Shown here piece by piece: positions 42,701-51,385 of a stretch of 64,000 bases of DNA. The stretch's first letter is position 1, and each line of letters begins with the position of its first letter. The stretch is from Eutreptiella sp. 'Long Island Sound 2002'. Taxonomy: Eukaryota; Euglenozoa; Euglenophyceae; Eutreptiales; Eutreptiaceae. The notes under the pieces are model-generated. The model did not search any database and had not been told where the DNA came from. It saw only the letters and a list, made by a program, of their open reading frames with translations. A program made the position numbers and the translations under genes. The DNA lies in assembly GCA_964036045.1 (NCBI GenBank), contig OZ038387.1, positions 61,321,604-61,385,603 on the forward strand, given 5' to 3'.

Positions 42701-43195
42701 GAGGCAAAAATGATTTTGAGTACCTTGCCCCCATGGCTAAAGGCGATCATCAACGCCCGGGTTGCCGAGGCCACCCACCACACACGCACGGCCCCCACCC
42801 TCAAAGAGTTGTGGGACTTTTTGGAACAACGTTTTCACGAGTATGACCCTTCAAGGGCTGATGAAAGGTGGCGAGCCCTCACCCCCAGGGTGGTTAAAGG
42901 GCAAGTGACCCTCATCGACCTTGAAGATTTCTATGCTCGTTGGCAACGTTTGTTGCCTCTGAGCAATGAGACTCGTCCCCACGTGATCCGGGAGCAGCTC
43001 GTAAGCAAGCTCCCGTGGATCAAGGAGAAGGTCGTCAAGCAAGAGGCTAAGAATAGCCCAGACAGCTATGTGGTGGATTTTAGTGGCCTTGACCCTTCGC
43101 CGGGTCGGGCCCCTTCGAAAAAGAACTCAGGAAATATAGCGCTCAAGCTTGCACTACGGTTCCTGAGATTGTTTCCTATTCGGGGCCGGGGGTGA
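39695..43195 (+). CDS. gag: E3 Gag, main part
   Basis: 1,166 codons from ATG in the 5' LTR, through the primer site. About codons 250-525 carry roughly ten copies of a (V/I/L)x(E/D)SP element, several within a longer SGxxxxPxLVEESPxP unit. A long Gly/Pro-rich spacer follows, then CGCPRCVVHYETC with a coiled coil (about codons 640-700) that may drive assembly. A capsid-like domain comes near codon 967 (YDEWVEKLQQWLGG, LKELWDFLEQRF). The frame ends at TGA 43193-43195. The last 30 or so codons look out of frame, because the -1 frame (open from 43093) gives a more natural continuation. It is about twice the size of a typical Gypsy Gag. Confidence 0.88.
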   Translation: MTSVPSNVAAHATATSAPDHPVWFHGSRGENFSSLLGVWHRGKRSVQDIVDQIQVKISSPGGIAEGVQVPTLRTSSALTPSIGQGPQKRAKPQVATNPKFPKSPNVPIGAPHPRNPAGVPGMVGGEIHGHPQGAIRGPQSPIMGSGTVTSAENRAVIDKSTGVIERTNAAPSRAADWGTMASPMGPIVVDSGTPPSLGGLPEPQVRKNLFAAGPISPIVDQLDAENRRVLALTPDPHGHLGPAREAVALIQQALSGTRQNPTVVESSPTPMSGSRRFPSLVEESPALGAYPNPPSGSRLNPTIIEESPTQIEEDECDQWFPLAVEQWNDDEEEEIGVLERHELHHSPISVASSPAPPEPMSGTRDRPMLVEESPAPHYITVEDSPAPQFIAVEESPVPMSGVKNRPCLVVESPEPTEDRAGTTSPVPMSGTKDRPSLVDDSPAMPMVNNLCWGGGNQVEGGSATLPINLVSPPTNTSPTEDPQLPNWGGDPEVATGSEPVFASHPRTRSPMVLHESPQYIVVDDSPPPPPRPNTVGHVPPPPSPRHRQVAYIEHVHGIPHLVRPSNCGGSGGGHPSSGGAPAPVAARPTPPSRPAGGPSGPSVAGGAAGGGGGGSSPPRGGGGPSFRHSGGPTPTRGEEDLQHTCGCPRCVVHYETCIQSLMAQVKDLRNQNLELQRSHQEISQAVASTVGISQSYGDRMTQILSTLAKFDAAVQGYRLDSKVVEASVADHLKMSNGNTAKCFSAVESLATRYAAVASRIDAWDHWYSTPAEPVTVVLPPPSAPPPVPDPTPAAPTAPMGALSGSSGGGCVLPFSVHPSHDCIYHPNACPDSGWPRGGGEHHEHPHPQEPTSWRGIAEKQKERAVPEWRATPKGEEHPTEPTAPWANEEENTSSLGNINPLTKYVFTSPGKPSYTPSHPTDTCTVSPVKVVPSASGGAPPTMAPPAYHPYQMPMVQNSYTKAVEDSDMPKPQFNGQLECYDEWVEKLQQWLGGCDPMYRKANEAKMILSTLPPWLKAIINARVAEATHHTRTAPTLKELWDFLEQRFHEYDPSRADERWRALTPRVVKGQVTLIDLEDFYARWQRLLPLSNETRPHVIREQLVSKLPWIKEKVVKQEAKNSPDSYVVDFSGLDPSPGRAPSKKNSGNIALKLALRFLRLFPIRGRG
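39769..39780 (+). promoter_or_regulatory. E3 primer-binding site (initiator tRNA-Met)
   Basis: TGGTAGCAGAGG directly after the LTR end, the same 12 bases as in E1 and E2. It is translated as part of gag (HGSRG), in the same frame as in the E1 family. Confidence 0.9.
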
Positions 43196-43845
43196 TAGTT
43201 GACTGCAAAGACCCGGCTCTCCAGGAGTGGATCTTGAAACTCAACAACACACCTCACACACGCGGCTACACTATGAAAGTGGAGCAACGTAGGCCTCGTT
43301 TGAAGCCTGCGGAAATCTACGCCCTTGCCCATAAAAGCGTGTCGGAGAGGGAAGCTCTCGAACGCCTCAATAAAGGAGACAAGACGACGGTGACGTACAC
43401 TCATCGCCCTTCTCACAATAAAACCGCGGTGAATGCGGTTAATGCGGAGGCTACAGCGGACCCTGACACCTCCGAACCCGCTGACACCTCCGTCAACGCC
43501 GTGGGTCACTCTAAACCTCCGGCGAAGAAACCCGTCGACCCCGGGGCTAAACCGCCACCTACCTTTTGGGTTCCGTGTTCCAAACATTGGAAAACACGTA
43601 AACAAACGGAGATGGACATGTCTTGGATTGATTGGGGTGCCACCAATACCACCCTTTGGACGTGTAAGCCTAATTCTCCGTGCAATGACACTCATTGGAA
43701 CATTGCGGGTAAGTCTAAAGGTGGTAAGCCTAAGGGTGGCGATAAGGGTGGCGGTGGTGATAAGGGTGGTGGTGGTTATAAGGGTGGCGGCGGCAAGGGC
43801 GATAAAGGAGGCAAGGGAGCGCCGAACGGGCGCGGACGTTGGTAG
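43093..43845 (+). CDS. gag: E3 Gag, C-terminal part in the -1 frame
   Basis: Open from just after TGA 43090-43092 to TAG 43843-43845, overlapping main gag by about 100 nt. Reads FEKELRKYSAQ, then a charged region, a Cys/His-containing stretch (FWVPCSKHWK, WTCKPNSPCNDTHW) and a Lys/Gly repeat tail (KGGGG units) typical of nucleic-acid binding. Either a one-base deletion split gag, or a programmed -1 shift joins the parts. A G5 run at the main gag stop (CGG GGG TGA) would let a GGG-decoding tRNA re-pair one base back. It is in the same frame as pol, separated only by the TAG. Confidence 0.75.
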   Translation, partial: PFAGSGPFEKELRKYSAQACTTVPEIVSYSGPGVIVDCKDPALQEWILKLNNTPHTRGYTMKVEQRRPRLKPAEIYALAHKSVSEREALERLNKGDKTTVTYTHRPSHNKTAVNAVNAEATADPDTSEPADTSVNAVGHSKPPAKKPVDPGAKPPPTFWVPCSKHWKTRKQTEMDMSWIDWGATNTTLWTCKPNSPCNDTHWNIAGKSKGGKPKGGDKGGGGDKGGGGYKGGGGKGDKGGKGAPNGRGRW

Positions 43846-46800
43846 GAGTGCCCAGAGGCGCCCCCTTCGAAAGAAGAAAACCTTCGGCACCCCTGTGACA
43901 CTACCGTGGCTCTCGTTCCATCGAGAGTCATGAAGGGGCATATAGTGACTAGTGAGATTCAAACCGAACTTTCCGTTCAGGCTGTTTTGCCCAATGGAGA
44001 ACGCAAGGCCCTCCGTGTTTTGGTGGATTTTGGGTGCCAAGCGGTCACTTTGGCCAACCCCAATGTTTTTGGAGACCAACTCTCCGAAAAATATGAATCC
44101 CCTCAACGGAGGCGCCTACTCCAAGCAGATAATGAGACGCCTTTGCCAGGGGGGGACGAGCAAATAGACGTCAAAATTCAATTTACCGGGGTTGTGGATG
44201 GTAGTGTTTCACTTCCTCGTGTGGCCCAGTATGGCGTGTCCCCGTACCTTGTCCCGAATTTACCTTGGGATCTGGTTTTGGGGCACCCATGGGGTTACGA
44301 ACATTGTGTGAGCCATTTTGCCCGTTTCAATCGTTTGTACTCTCACCATCCAGTGCACCCCCGTTTTTGGATTGAGGACTTCCGTGAGGCTCCACGAACC
44401 GGCAAACCATTTTTGGTGAAACCCATTCATGGTAAGGTGTCACGTCAGTCCGTGTGGGGCCTAACCGTTCCAGTCATTGGGGCGGTCACTCCTACGCACC
44501 CTGCCCCGGCCATTGTGGTTACGCCCCCTGGTGGCGAACCGCCTAACCGTGTTGAGGCCGAGAAACACATATCCTATGCCTTGACCGCTTCCTCCGTGGC
44601 CCCCGTACAGGACCGGGCTTGTGCTTTGGAGAATGTTGAATTTGCTCCCGAAGCCCCTGCCCGTGATGTTCTACCTACGCGCCGTGATGGGTCCATGTGG
44701 ACCCAGTCTGACTATGGCCTCACGCCATATTGGGCCGCACGTGTCAAAAAACAATTTGGCAAAAACCCCGACCTGGACGCCTTCAATAGGGTCCCGGGTA
44801 TGGCCCAGGCTACCCGCTCGGTTTCGCCGCTTGAAGATTTCTTTTCCACTCCCGCGGACCCCTCCAAATTGTATTGGATGTGCCCTCCCTATCATCGGTT
44901 TTCCGATTGTGTTCGGAAAATTCGGCAAGAAAAACTACGAGCCATCGTCGTAGGGCCGAAGTGGACACATAGGGAGTGGTGGAAACCCCTTATGGAAATT
45001 ACTTTGCAAGGGTACCACCTTCCTGGGCCAGAGACTAAAGCCTGTCTCTATCAGAATGACCACCTCACGCCCCTTCCTCAACGGGGTTGGTCCACGGTGG
45101 CGCTATACGTGGACGGTGGTATTGCGGAGGAAAATTTGGCGGCCACTAAATGTCATGTGGCCTCCGTTTTGGCACCGGCCGTCTCTAACCCCAACACGGA
45201 TGGCGAGCCGGGCATGACCTCGGAGGAAGAGTCGGAGGATGAAAGGGTGCCTAACCATTTGGCTTCGGTGCGCACCCTCACGTATCAGGCGACCCATAAA
45301 AAACTCCTCGCACCCGTTACTCTTGATCCTACCCCCGAAGATTTGGAGGCACAAGAATGCGTGCGTTCACGCATTGCGAAAATTGAACGAGAGTTATTGG
45401 CTGGGAGGGCCACTACCGTTAAGCGTTACCGAAAACGTAAAGGCGCCACACGATTGTTGGCGGCTTCTCGTGTGGGTGGCGTTGTCACCACCCAAGAGCC
45501 TATTGTGTCTCCGGAGGTGGAGCTCATGAGGAAACGCATCCTCGCGGACTATGAGCGGGATGTTTTTAGCGGGGAGGTTCGTCTCCGTGCGGACCAGGAA
45601 CACCCTAAGGTCCGTGGTACGGAGCGGTTGGGGTTTGCTAAACTTGACCTATACCCGAACGCCAAACCTAAGTCCGTGAAGCCTATACGGTTGGTGGGGG
45701 AGCGTGCCGCGGCAGAGCAAGAAATAGTGGAGGACTTTTTGGCTCGTGGCTGGATTGAGCCGTGTCCTGCCTCCGAATGGGCGTCCAACGGTTTCGTTGT
45801 GCCCAAGAAACAGAAAGGAAAGTGGCGCCTCATGGTGGACTACCGCCAACTTAATGAGGCTACCTTGCCCGGCGCACACCCCCTCCCCCTCATTGAAAAC
45901 ATGTTGGAAAATCAATCCAAACACAAGATTTTCACTATTGTGGACTTGAGTAAAGGGTTTCATCAAATTCCCCTTCACCCTGAATCCCGGGCTAAGACCG
46001 CCATGAATTTGGCGGGTAAGCGATACCAATGGCGTGTTATGCCGATGTGTATCAAGCATGGGCCCGCTATTTTTCAACGGGTCATGGACCATGTTTTGCA
46101 GGGTTTGGATTGTGCGGACGTATATATTGATGATATTATTATTGGTTCCTCCGGTGCGACGGAGGAGGAGCTATTGGCTAACCACGACCGCGACGTGCGT
46201 GCCGTGTTGGATAGGCTAAGAAAAGAGGAGTTGGTTGCTTCGGTTAGCAAAACCGATTTCTTTGTTCGTTCAGGTGAGTTTTGTGGCCATGTGTTGGAAA
46301 ATGGCACACGTCGGCCGGCGCCAGGGAAAATGTTGGCGCTTGAGCGTTGGGACAAACCGGATAATGTTCGGGAGCTCCGGGGGTTCTTGGGGCTCGCTAA
46401 CTATTATTCGGGCTATGTCCAAAACTACGCCTCCATAGCTACCCCTTTGATTAATATGTTGAAGGATTTGCCTAAGCATAAGAATGGCAAAAAGATAGGC
46501 CTAACATGGAATGCTTCGGCTAACGAGGCCTTTTTGAAGCTCAAGCGTGCTATTACGGATATTGTTCCCCTCCAACTAGCCGATTGGGATAAGGACTTTG
46601 TCCTCACCCCGGACGCTAGTAATTGGGCGGTGGGGGCGGCCCTACAGCAGGAAGGTCCCGATGGTGCCCTACGCCCCCTTGCCTTTTTCTCCCGCAAATT
46701 GTCAGGCAGCCAATTGAATTGGAGCCCTCGGGAGAAAGAATGCTACGCCATAGTGGCGGCGCTTTTAAAATGGCATGGTTGGGTGGGGAACAAACGCGTG

Positions 46801-48822
46801 GAGGTCCGTACGGACCACCGTAGCCTTGAAAATTGGGCTACGGAGGACCTCAAAACCGTGGGGGGTCCCTCTCCACGCCGAGCACGTTGGCATGAATTGT
46901 TCTCTAAATTCGACCTCCATGTGGTTTACACTCCGGGGCCGGTGAACCCCGTGGGTGATTTCTTGTCCCGTTGGGCTTACCCTGCTAACCCGGCGTTGGG
47001 TGATGTGTCCATACATGGGACGGCCCAAGCGGCCGGAGATGTGCGGGACATGATGGCGGCCGAGAAGGAGGAACTTCTCGCCCGCCCCCTTGTATTTAGG
47101 GCGGTTGTGGCGCCCGTTGTTACTAGGTCTAAAGCGGCGCCTCGGGCTCAAGGGGCGCCCGCGTGTGATCCACCCCCTCTGGCTTCGCCTCCAGTGGGGG
47201 GGGGGACGAAGCAAAAGAGAAAGCTTCGGAGACTGGAGCGAATTGTCAAGATAAAAAAATCTTGGAAATCCCACAAGAAAGCAACTCCTATACATTGGGA
47301 GGATGCTCCCAATGTTTTTGAGATAAATTGGGCTAAACACTACCCAAATTGTCAACGCTACAACCAAATGTGGCAAGATGCCTTGAATGGGAGCTTCCAA
47401 GATGGAGTGAGGTTGGTGGATAACAAGCTCGTCCGTAATGGACAGTGGTGTGTTCCTACGCCGCTAGTGCATCGTTTGGTAGCCGAATACCATGATGCAT
47501 TTCACTTAACTACCTCCAGTGTGGAAAAACACTGGAAGGAAATTAACCATGGCGTGGAAGGTGAGGGGTTGTACAAAGCAGTGGAACTGCAATGTCAAAC
47601 GTGTCCCTCATGTGCCATTCACACGCATGACACCAAGCGCAAGCAAGGGTACATGACCCCTATGCCTATACCTATGGAGCCCATGGACTCCATAGCGCTT
47701 GATGTGTTTCACTACCCTTCCACCTCCCACGATGGAGAGGTGTATGACCGAATGCTCCTATGTGTATGCCGGCTTTCCGGCTACCTCATCGCGATCCCTA
47801 TTCCTAAACCCCGTCATGAAGACAAGGATGAAGGGCTAACAGGGAGAAGAGCGGCCCATTTGGTAATGGAGCGCTGGGTGGATAGGTTCGGAGCCCCTCG
47901 TGAAATATGCTCCGACCGTGGGCCACAATTTGTGAGCCAATATTTCCAAACCCTTTGTTCTAAGATTGGTGCCCGCTCGACTATGTGTCTCGCGGGTAGG
48001 CACCAAGGTAATGGCAAGGCCGAAAATACTGGCAAGCAGCTAAGGCGTGCCGTTGCTAAAGCCATTACCTTGAAGAGAAAGAAAACTAATTGGGTAGAGG
48101 TTTTGCCCGCCGTTGTACGAGCGTGGCATGAGACTACAGGTCCTTCAGGTTATACACCTAGGGAGATTGTGTTTGGTAAACACAACCGTACTAAGGGGCC
48201 TCCTCTTGCTGAGCCTAAGGGGGTGGCCCAAGACGCCGCTCACTACTTCCAACGGCGTGAGGAGCTTATTGCTCTTGCACGGAGGGCTATGATTCAAGTG
48301 CAAGAGACAATGGCTCGTAAGTATAATAAGAGTAGGAGGATGTCCCCCAATTTCTCAAAAGGGGACCGCGTATGGGTCCGTCGCCAACGCAAAAATCTTG
48401 GCGATAAGACTTGTCCCTATTGGGATGAGCCCTATGAGGTTGTGGCCAAGAAGGCGCACGACCTCTATGTTATTCAAGTGGACCAACGGAGGTTAGTTGA
48501 CGTCCACGTTGATTGTTTAATGAAAACGGTCAACTCCCCTCGCTCCCCCGTGCCTCTAAATTACACGGAGGAGGTTCCTAGACTGCCCTCCCAGTTTGAG
48601 GAGGACACCTATAATGTCAAGAAAATATTAAGTCACCGTACTTACCGCAAGAGACTTCTCTTCAAGGTGCGGTGGGAGGGTTATACCAAAGATTGGGATA
48701 CCGAGGAACCCGTTGAAACCTTCTTACCATCCTACAACAAAGTTTGGAGAGATTACTTGCAGAAACAGAATCTCACCCAAACCGTTGACATCCTTGCCCA
48801 CCTTGGTGGACCGCTCTCATGA
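43846..48822 (+). CDS. pol: E3 Pol polyprotein (protease, Dam-like domain, RT, RNase H, integrase, chromodomain)
   Basis: 1,658 sense codons, in frame with the preceding gag part and separated from it by one TAG (TGG TAG GAG). In order: protease-like segment with DFG (44026-44034) where DT/SG is usual, and LVLGHPWG; Dam-like domain with CPPY (44881-44892), IVVGPKW and PLPQRGW; RT with YIDD (46123-46134); RNase H (PDAS, TDHRSLENW, GDFLSR); integrase with CQTCPSC zinc residues and catalytic D, D, E near 47701, 47914 and 48022; and chromodomain (about 48610-48740) with YNVKKILSHR and FKVRWEGY. The frame is unbroken. It is related to, but clearly distinct from, E1 Pol, and shares the unusual Dam-like insertion. 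Confidence 0.94.
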   Translation, partial: ECPEAPPSKEENLRHPCDTTVALVPSRVMKGHIVTSEIQTELSVQAVLPNGERKALRVLVDFGCQAVTLANPNVFGDQLSEKYESPQRRRLLQADNETPLPGGDEQIDVKIQFTGVVDGSVSLPRVAQYGVSPYLVPNLPWDLVLGHPWGYEHCVSHFARFNRLYSHHPVHPRFWIEDFREAPRTGKPFLVKPIHGKVSRQSVWGLTVPVIGAVTPTHPAPAIVVTPPGGEPPNRVEAEKHISYALTASSVAPVQDRACALENVEFAPEAPARDVLPTRRDGSMWTQSDYGLTPYWAARVKKQFGKNPDLDAFNRVPGMAQATRSVSPLEDFFSTPADPSKLYWMCPPYHRFSDCVRKIRQEKLRAIVVGPKWTHREWWKPLMEITLQGYHLPGPETKACLYQNDHLTPLPQRGWSTVALYVDGGIAEENLAATKCHVASVLAPAVSNPNTDGEPGMTSEEESEDERVPNHLASVRTLTYQATHKKLLAPVTLDPTPEDLEAQECVRSRIAKIERELLAGRATTVKRYRKRKGATRLLAASRVGGVVTTQEPIVSPEVELMRKRILADYERDVFSGEVRLRADQEHPKVRGTERLGFAKLDLYPNAKPKSVKPIRLVGERAAAEQEIVEDFLARGWIEPCPASEWASNGFVVPKKQKGKWRLMVDYRQLNEATLPGAHPLPLIENMLENQSKHKIFTIVDLSKGFHQIPLHPESRAKTAMNLAGKRYQWRVMPMCIKHGPAIFQRVMDHVLQGLDCADVYIDDIIIGSSGATEEELLANHDRDVRAVLDRLRKEELVASVSKTDFFVRSGEFCGHVLENGTRRPAPGKMLALERWDKPDNVRELRGFLGLANYYSGYVQNYASIATPLINMLKDLPKHKNGKKIGLTWNASANEAFLKLKRAITDIVPLQLADWDKDFVLTPDASNWAVGAALQQEGPDGALRPLAFFSRKLSGSQLNWSPREKECYAIVAALLKWHGWVGNKRVEVRTDHRSLENWATEDLKTVGGPSPRRARWHELFSKFDLHVVYTPGPVNPVGDFLSRWAYPANPALGDVSIHGTAQAAGDVRDMMAAEKEELLARPLVFRAVVAPVVTRSKAAPRAQGAPACDPPPLASPPVGGGTKQKRKLRRLERIVKIKKSWKSHKKATPIHWEDAPNVFEINWAKHYPNCQRYNQMWQDALNGSFQDGVRLVDNKLVRNGQWCVPTPLVHRLVAEYHDAFHLTTSSVEKHWKEINHGVEGEGLYKAVELQCQTCPSCAIHTHDTKRKQGYMTPMPIPMEPMDSIALDVFHYPSTSHDGEVYDRMLLCVCRLSGYLIAIPIPKPRHEDKDEGLTGRRAAHLVMERWVDRFGAPREICSDRGPQFVSQYFQTLCSKIGARSTMCLAGRHQGNGKAENTGKQLRRAVAKAITLKRKKTNWVEVLPAVVRAWHETTGPSGYTPREIVFGKHNRTKGPPLAEPKGVAQDAAHYFQRREELIALARRAMIQVQETMARKYNKSRRMSPNFSKGDRVWVRRQRKNLGDKTCPYWDEPYEVVAKKAHDLYVIQVDQRRLVDVHVDCLMKTVNSPRSPVPLNYTEEVPRLPSQFEEDTYNVKKILSHRTYRKRLLFKVRWEGYTKDWDTEEPVETFLPSYNKVWRDYLQKQNLTQTVDILAHLGGPLS

Positions 48823-49876
48823 GCGTGCCACGAAAAGAAAACCCTAACCAATATGGATATATTATTGTTTGGGGAAGGGAGGAGAGAGCGAGAAGCGGTG
48901 GGAGACAGGAAAGAAGATGTGCATGCACGGCGCGCTCCTCGGTTACAAAAATCCCCACCGGAGCAGGGCGGTGGGTACCGCAGGTCTACCCCACCGTCTA
49001 CCTCTCTCACCGCTAAAGGCTTGAGAGTCCTTGGGGTGGGGTGGCGTGGCATATAGCCTGGGGCGGAAGTGGGACGTGTTCTTTCGGGGGTCTTAATGCC
49101 ATTCAAACCCCTATCCTTGGGTCTTACTGGAGCACTCCTACCACCACCAGGACTACTGCCGTCAGTCCTGCCCACGATGACGCCCCCTGTCAAGGGTGCT
49201 AACAACGTGGCAAGCACTTCCCGAAGACTCTGCCGGGTTGTGCGCATGGTGGTGTTTGCAAGGTTTCGGAGTGCCGCCCCGTACCGAAACCACGACCCCA
49301 CGACCGTCCCTGACCCGTGACCCAAGCCAAAGAGCTAAATCATTTGCTCAAAATGGCGAAGGCTTGAAAACTTCGTTGGGTTGGCGGATACAACCCATTT
49401 TCCCTTTTGTGTTGGGCGTGATGGTTTTCCGCCGATTTGCCCTTGTCCACACGAGGGTAGGTATACAAGGTACGAAGTACTCGTGTGGCTCACATTACGT
49501 GAAAAAAATTTCGTGGCGTGCAAAATTGCCACTACATACGGCGAGGACTTAAGCCTAGAGGGAGGGGTCGTCCTCTACAATACAAGTATTCTAATATGAA
49601 TTGCAATGGGTGCCTTTGCCCCGTCACCCTATGAGTGGGTGGGGTCTTCAAAGGCAGAGAGTGGCGTTGCGGATTTGGGCCGTCTCCGCCGCCTGGGTAT
49701 TTGTCCCCGGTCGCTATGCGTGCCCGGGTTGGGAGTGGGTACCCTCCATTGCCATTGCATGGGGCCGCATGCTGGCTGGGTGTGCTCTTCATGTCCTTGA
49801 TGAATTTCGCGGGGGAATTCCTGCCTGCAACGAGAGGGAACAAACAATATGATGAAAAGGGCTGTGGTGGCTGTAA

Positions 49877-49945
49877 GGACTGTTACCACGGTTGCCCCGC
49901 GTTGCACTGCAGGACAGGACCGTTAGCCCCCCGTGGTAACAGTCC
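49877..49945 (+). other. 15-bp inverted repeat in E3 3' UTR
   Basis: GGACTGTTACCACGG and its exact complement CCGTGGTAACAGTCC, separated by 39 bases. A stable RNA stem is expected in the genomic transcript. Confidence 0.7.
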
Positions 49946-50336
49946 CCTGGCCGAGGGCCATCAGATTTTGTTGTGTACCTTGTGATCCTTTCCCTGGCCT
50001 CTCTCTTCACTATCCCTCGTGCTCCCTTGTGCAAGCACAGTCCTACGTTGCTGTTTGACACTCCCGTCAATTTTCCTGGCAGTTTTTTCAAAAAGTGGAA
50101 TTTTTGCACTTTCGCGTCGCGCCGCTTCGCATGTACCATTACCTTCAGTTTTGTTCAAAAGTGTGATTTCACTTTGCCTTTAGTTTTCATTCTTTGAAAA
50201 ACTACCTGCCCTTACTTGCTGGACCCCACATGCCTCATGCGACACGCAGGGACCAGACTCTACGCGCAACAGCTCGCGATTTCGCCTACTACTTATTGCG
50301 GGACCTGCGGGATCCCGTTTGTCAATTTGTGTATTT

Positions 50337-50436
50337 CGGCGGTGATTCGATTCCCGCCGATCGGAGCTACTTCAGCGGCCGTGCGGCCGGCTCCGAGATT
50401 GCCTGGCGTAGGTTCGATTCCCTATGGGAGGCAATC
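50337..50436 (+). other. Cluster of three hairpins near the E3 3' end
   Basis: (1) CGGCGG/CCGCCG, 50337-50359, loop TGATTCGATTC. (2) TCGGAGC/GCTCCGA, 50361-50396, with inner CGGCCG pairs. (3) GATTGCCT/AGGCAATC, 50397-50436, with inner TAGG/CCTA and loop TTCGATTC. Hairpins 1 and 3 present the same TTCGATTC sequence, and GGTTCGATTCC (50411-50421) equals the tRNA T-arm / B-box consensus. It is not a tRNA gene: no A box or acceptor stem fits. Confidence 0.65.
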
Positions 50437-50526
50437 TGCTAACCTGTGATTTGCTGCTGTTTGTGACTGCTACGTTCCTCTTGGGCATGTACTTCCTGCC
50501 CGTGGCAGTCGTTTTAAGTGGGGGGG

Positions 50527-50869
50527 TGAAGCAGGTCACAACCCTACCCTGGCATTTTACCCCTAAGGGAGCATTATTTGGCCCTATATATGGGATATAT
50601 GTGGGATAGGGTATATCATATTCCATTTCCTTGTTAGGAACATAGGATGTGGGATAGATAAGGCAATCTTGGATGTTTAGTAGTTATTCAATTAGTGGAT
50701 GATAGGGTGGATTTCTCTTATGTGCATATCAGGTATTTCATTGGCTATGTGTACCATATCTGTTTGCAGGATACTATTCAGTCAACACTATCGTTATGTC
50801 TTCGGTGCCAAGCAATGTTGCTGCCCATGCCACTGCGACCTCTGCTCCTGACCACCCGGTCTGGTTTCA
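50527..50869 (+). repeat. E3 3' LTR
   Basis: 343 bp, three visible differences from the 5' LTR. The right end TTTCA is followed by the ATGA target duplication and then X sequence. Confidence 0.95.
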
Positions 50870-51385
50870 ATGATGCCACTTTGTTGAGTTTGTGTGTCGC
50901 GTCATTGTCCAGTTTTTTCGTAATCCCTTTTTGGTGTCGTAGCAACGGGTCTCTACTTTCATTGTCACTTTGGTTCAAGTCCATTTGAGCCATTGGTGAT
51001 TTTTGGCGTTAATTTTTAGTTCCGACATTTTGAGCACTTTGTTTTCATCTGCTCAAAGTTCGCCACCATATCTCCAAGATATAGTGGCAACGGAAAATAA
51101 GTAAGACCTCATTTTGTTCGTACTTGGTGAGTACAAACAATATATGTTCGAGTTTTAGTTGCGTTTCGACGCTTTCACTATCTTTTGGTTCGAAATTTTA
51201 AACTTTTTTGAGCCCATTTTGGCATATTCATTTTATGCCAAAAATCACTCATTTTTGGCCTGTCATGGGCCTACTTTTCGAGCTTGGATCTCCAAGCTCG
51301 CGTCGAGTTCGAGTCTAAGTGTTATTTGTGCGTGTTGTGGCATGTGTCTACTTTTGTTAATGCACTTTGTTCGGCCGTGATTCAT

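Larger units (their letters stand above)
48823..50526 (+). other. E3 3' untranslated region
   Basis: 1.7 kb without a convincing coding frame, ending in the polypurine tract AAGTGGGGGGG directly before the 3' LTR. It contains a 15-bp perfect inverted repeat (49877-49891 with 49931-49945) and a cluster of three hairpins close to the LTR (50337-50436). Confidence 0.6.
39426..50869 (+). mobile_element. E3: complete Ty3/Gypsy LTR retrotransposon
   Basis: 11,444 bp with two 343-bp LTRs (39426-39768, 50527-50869) that differ at about three positions. Flanked by ATGA at 39422-39425 and 50870-50873. Empty target sites exist in this same window in the other X copies (ATGATGCC at 5881 and 52266), which confirms both ends. 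Order: LTR, initiator-Met primer site, gag in two frames, TAG, pol, 1.7 kb 3' UTR, polypurine tract, LTR. The coding region is nearly intact, so it may be active or only recently silent. Confidence 0.96.
38377..51385 (+). repeat. X right LTR-like copy, interrupted by E3
   Basis: Starts TGTTTGGTTTCCGTC. It matches 4836-6396 throughout once E3 (39426-50869) and one copy of its target duplication are removed. At 51381-51385 (TTCAT) it passes into a second, tandem partial copy instead of the sequence that follows 6396. Confidence 0.8.

Noticed and set aside
48753-49325. 190-codon minus-strand ORF in the E3 3' region
   Set aside because: Low-complexity, overlaps the pol end, no recognisable domain.
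50330-50436. tRNA gene suggested by GGTTCGATTCC
   Set aside because: No A box, anticodon arm or 7-bp acceptor stem can be placed, and the T-loop would be 8 bases. Kept only as a hairpin cluster.
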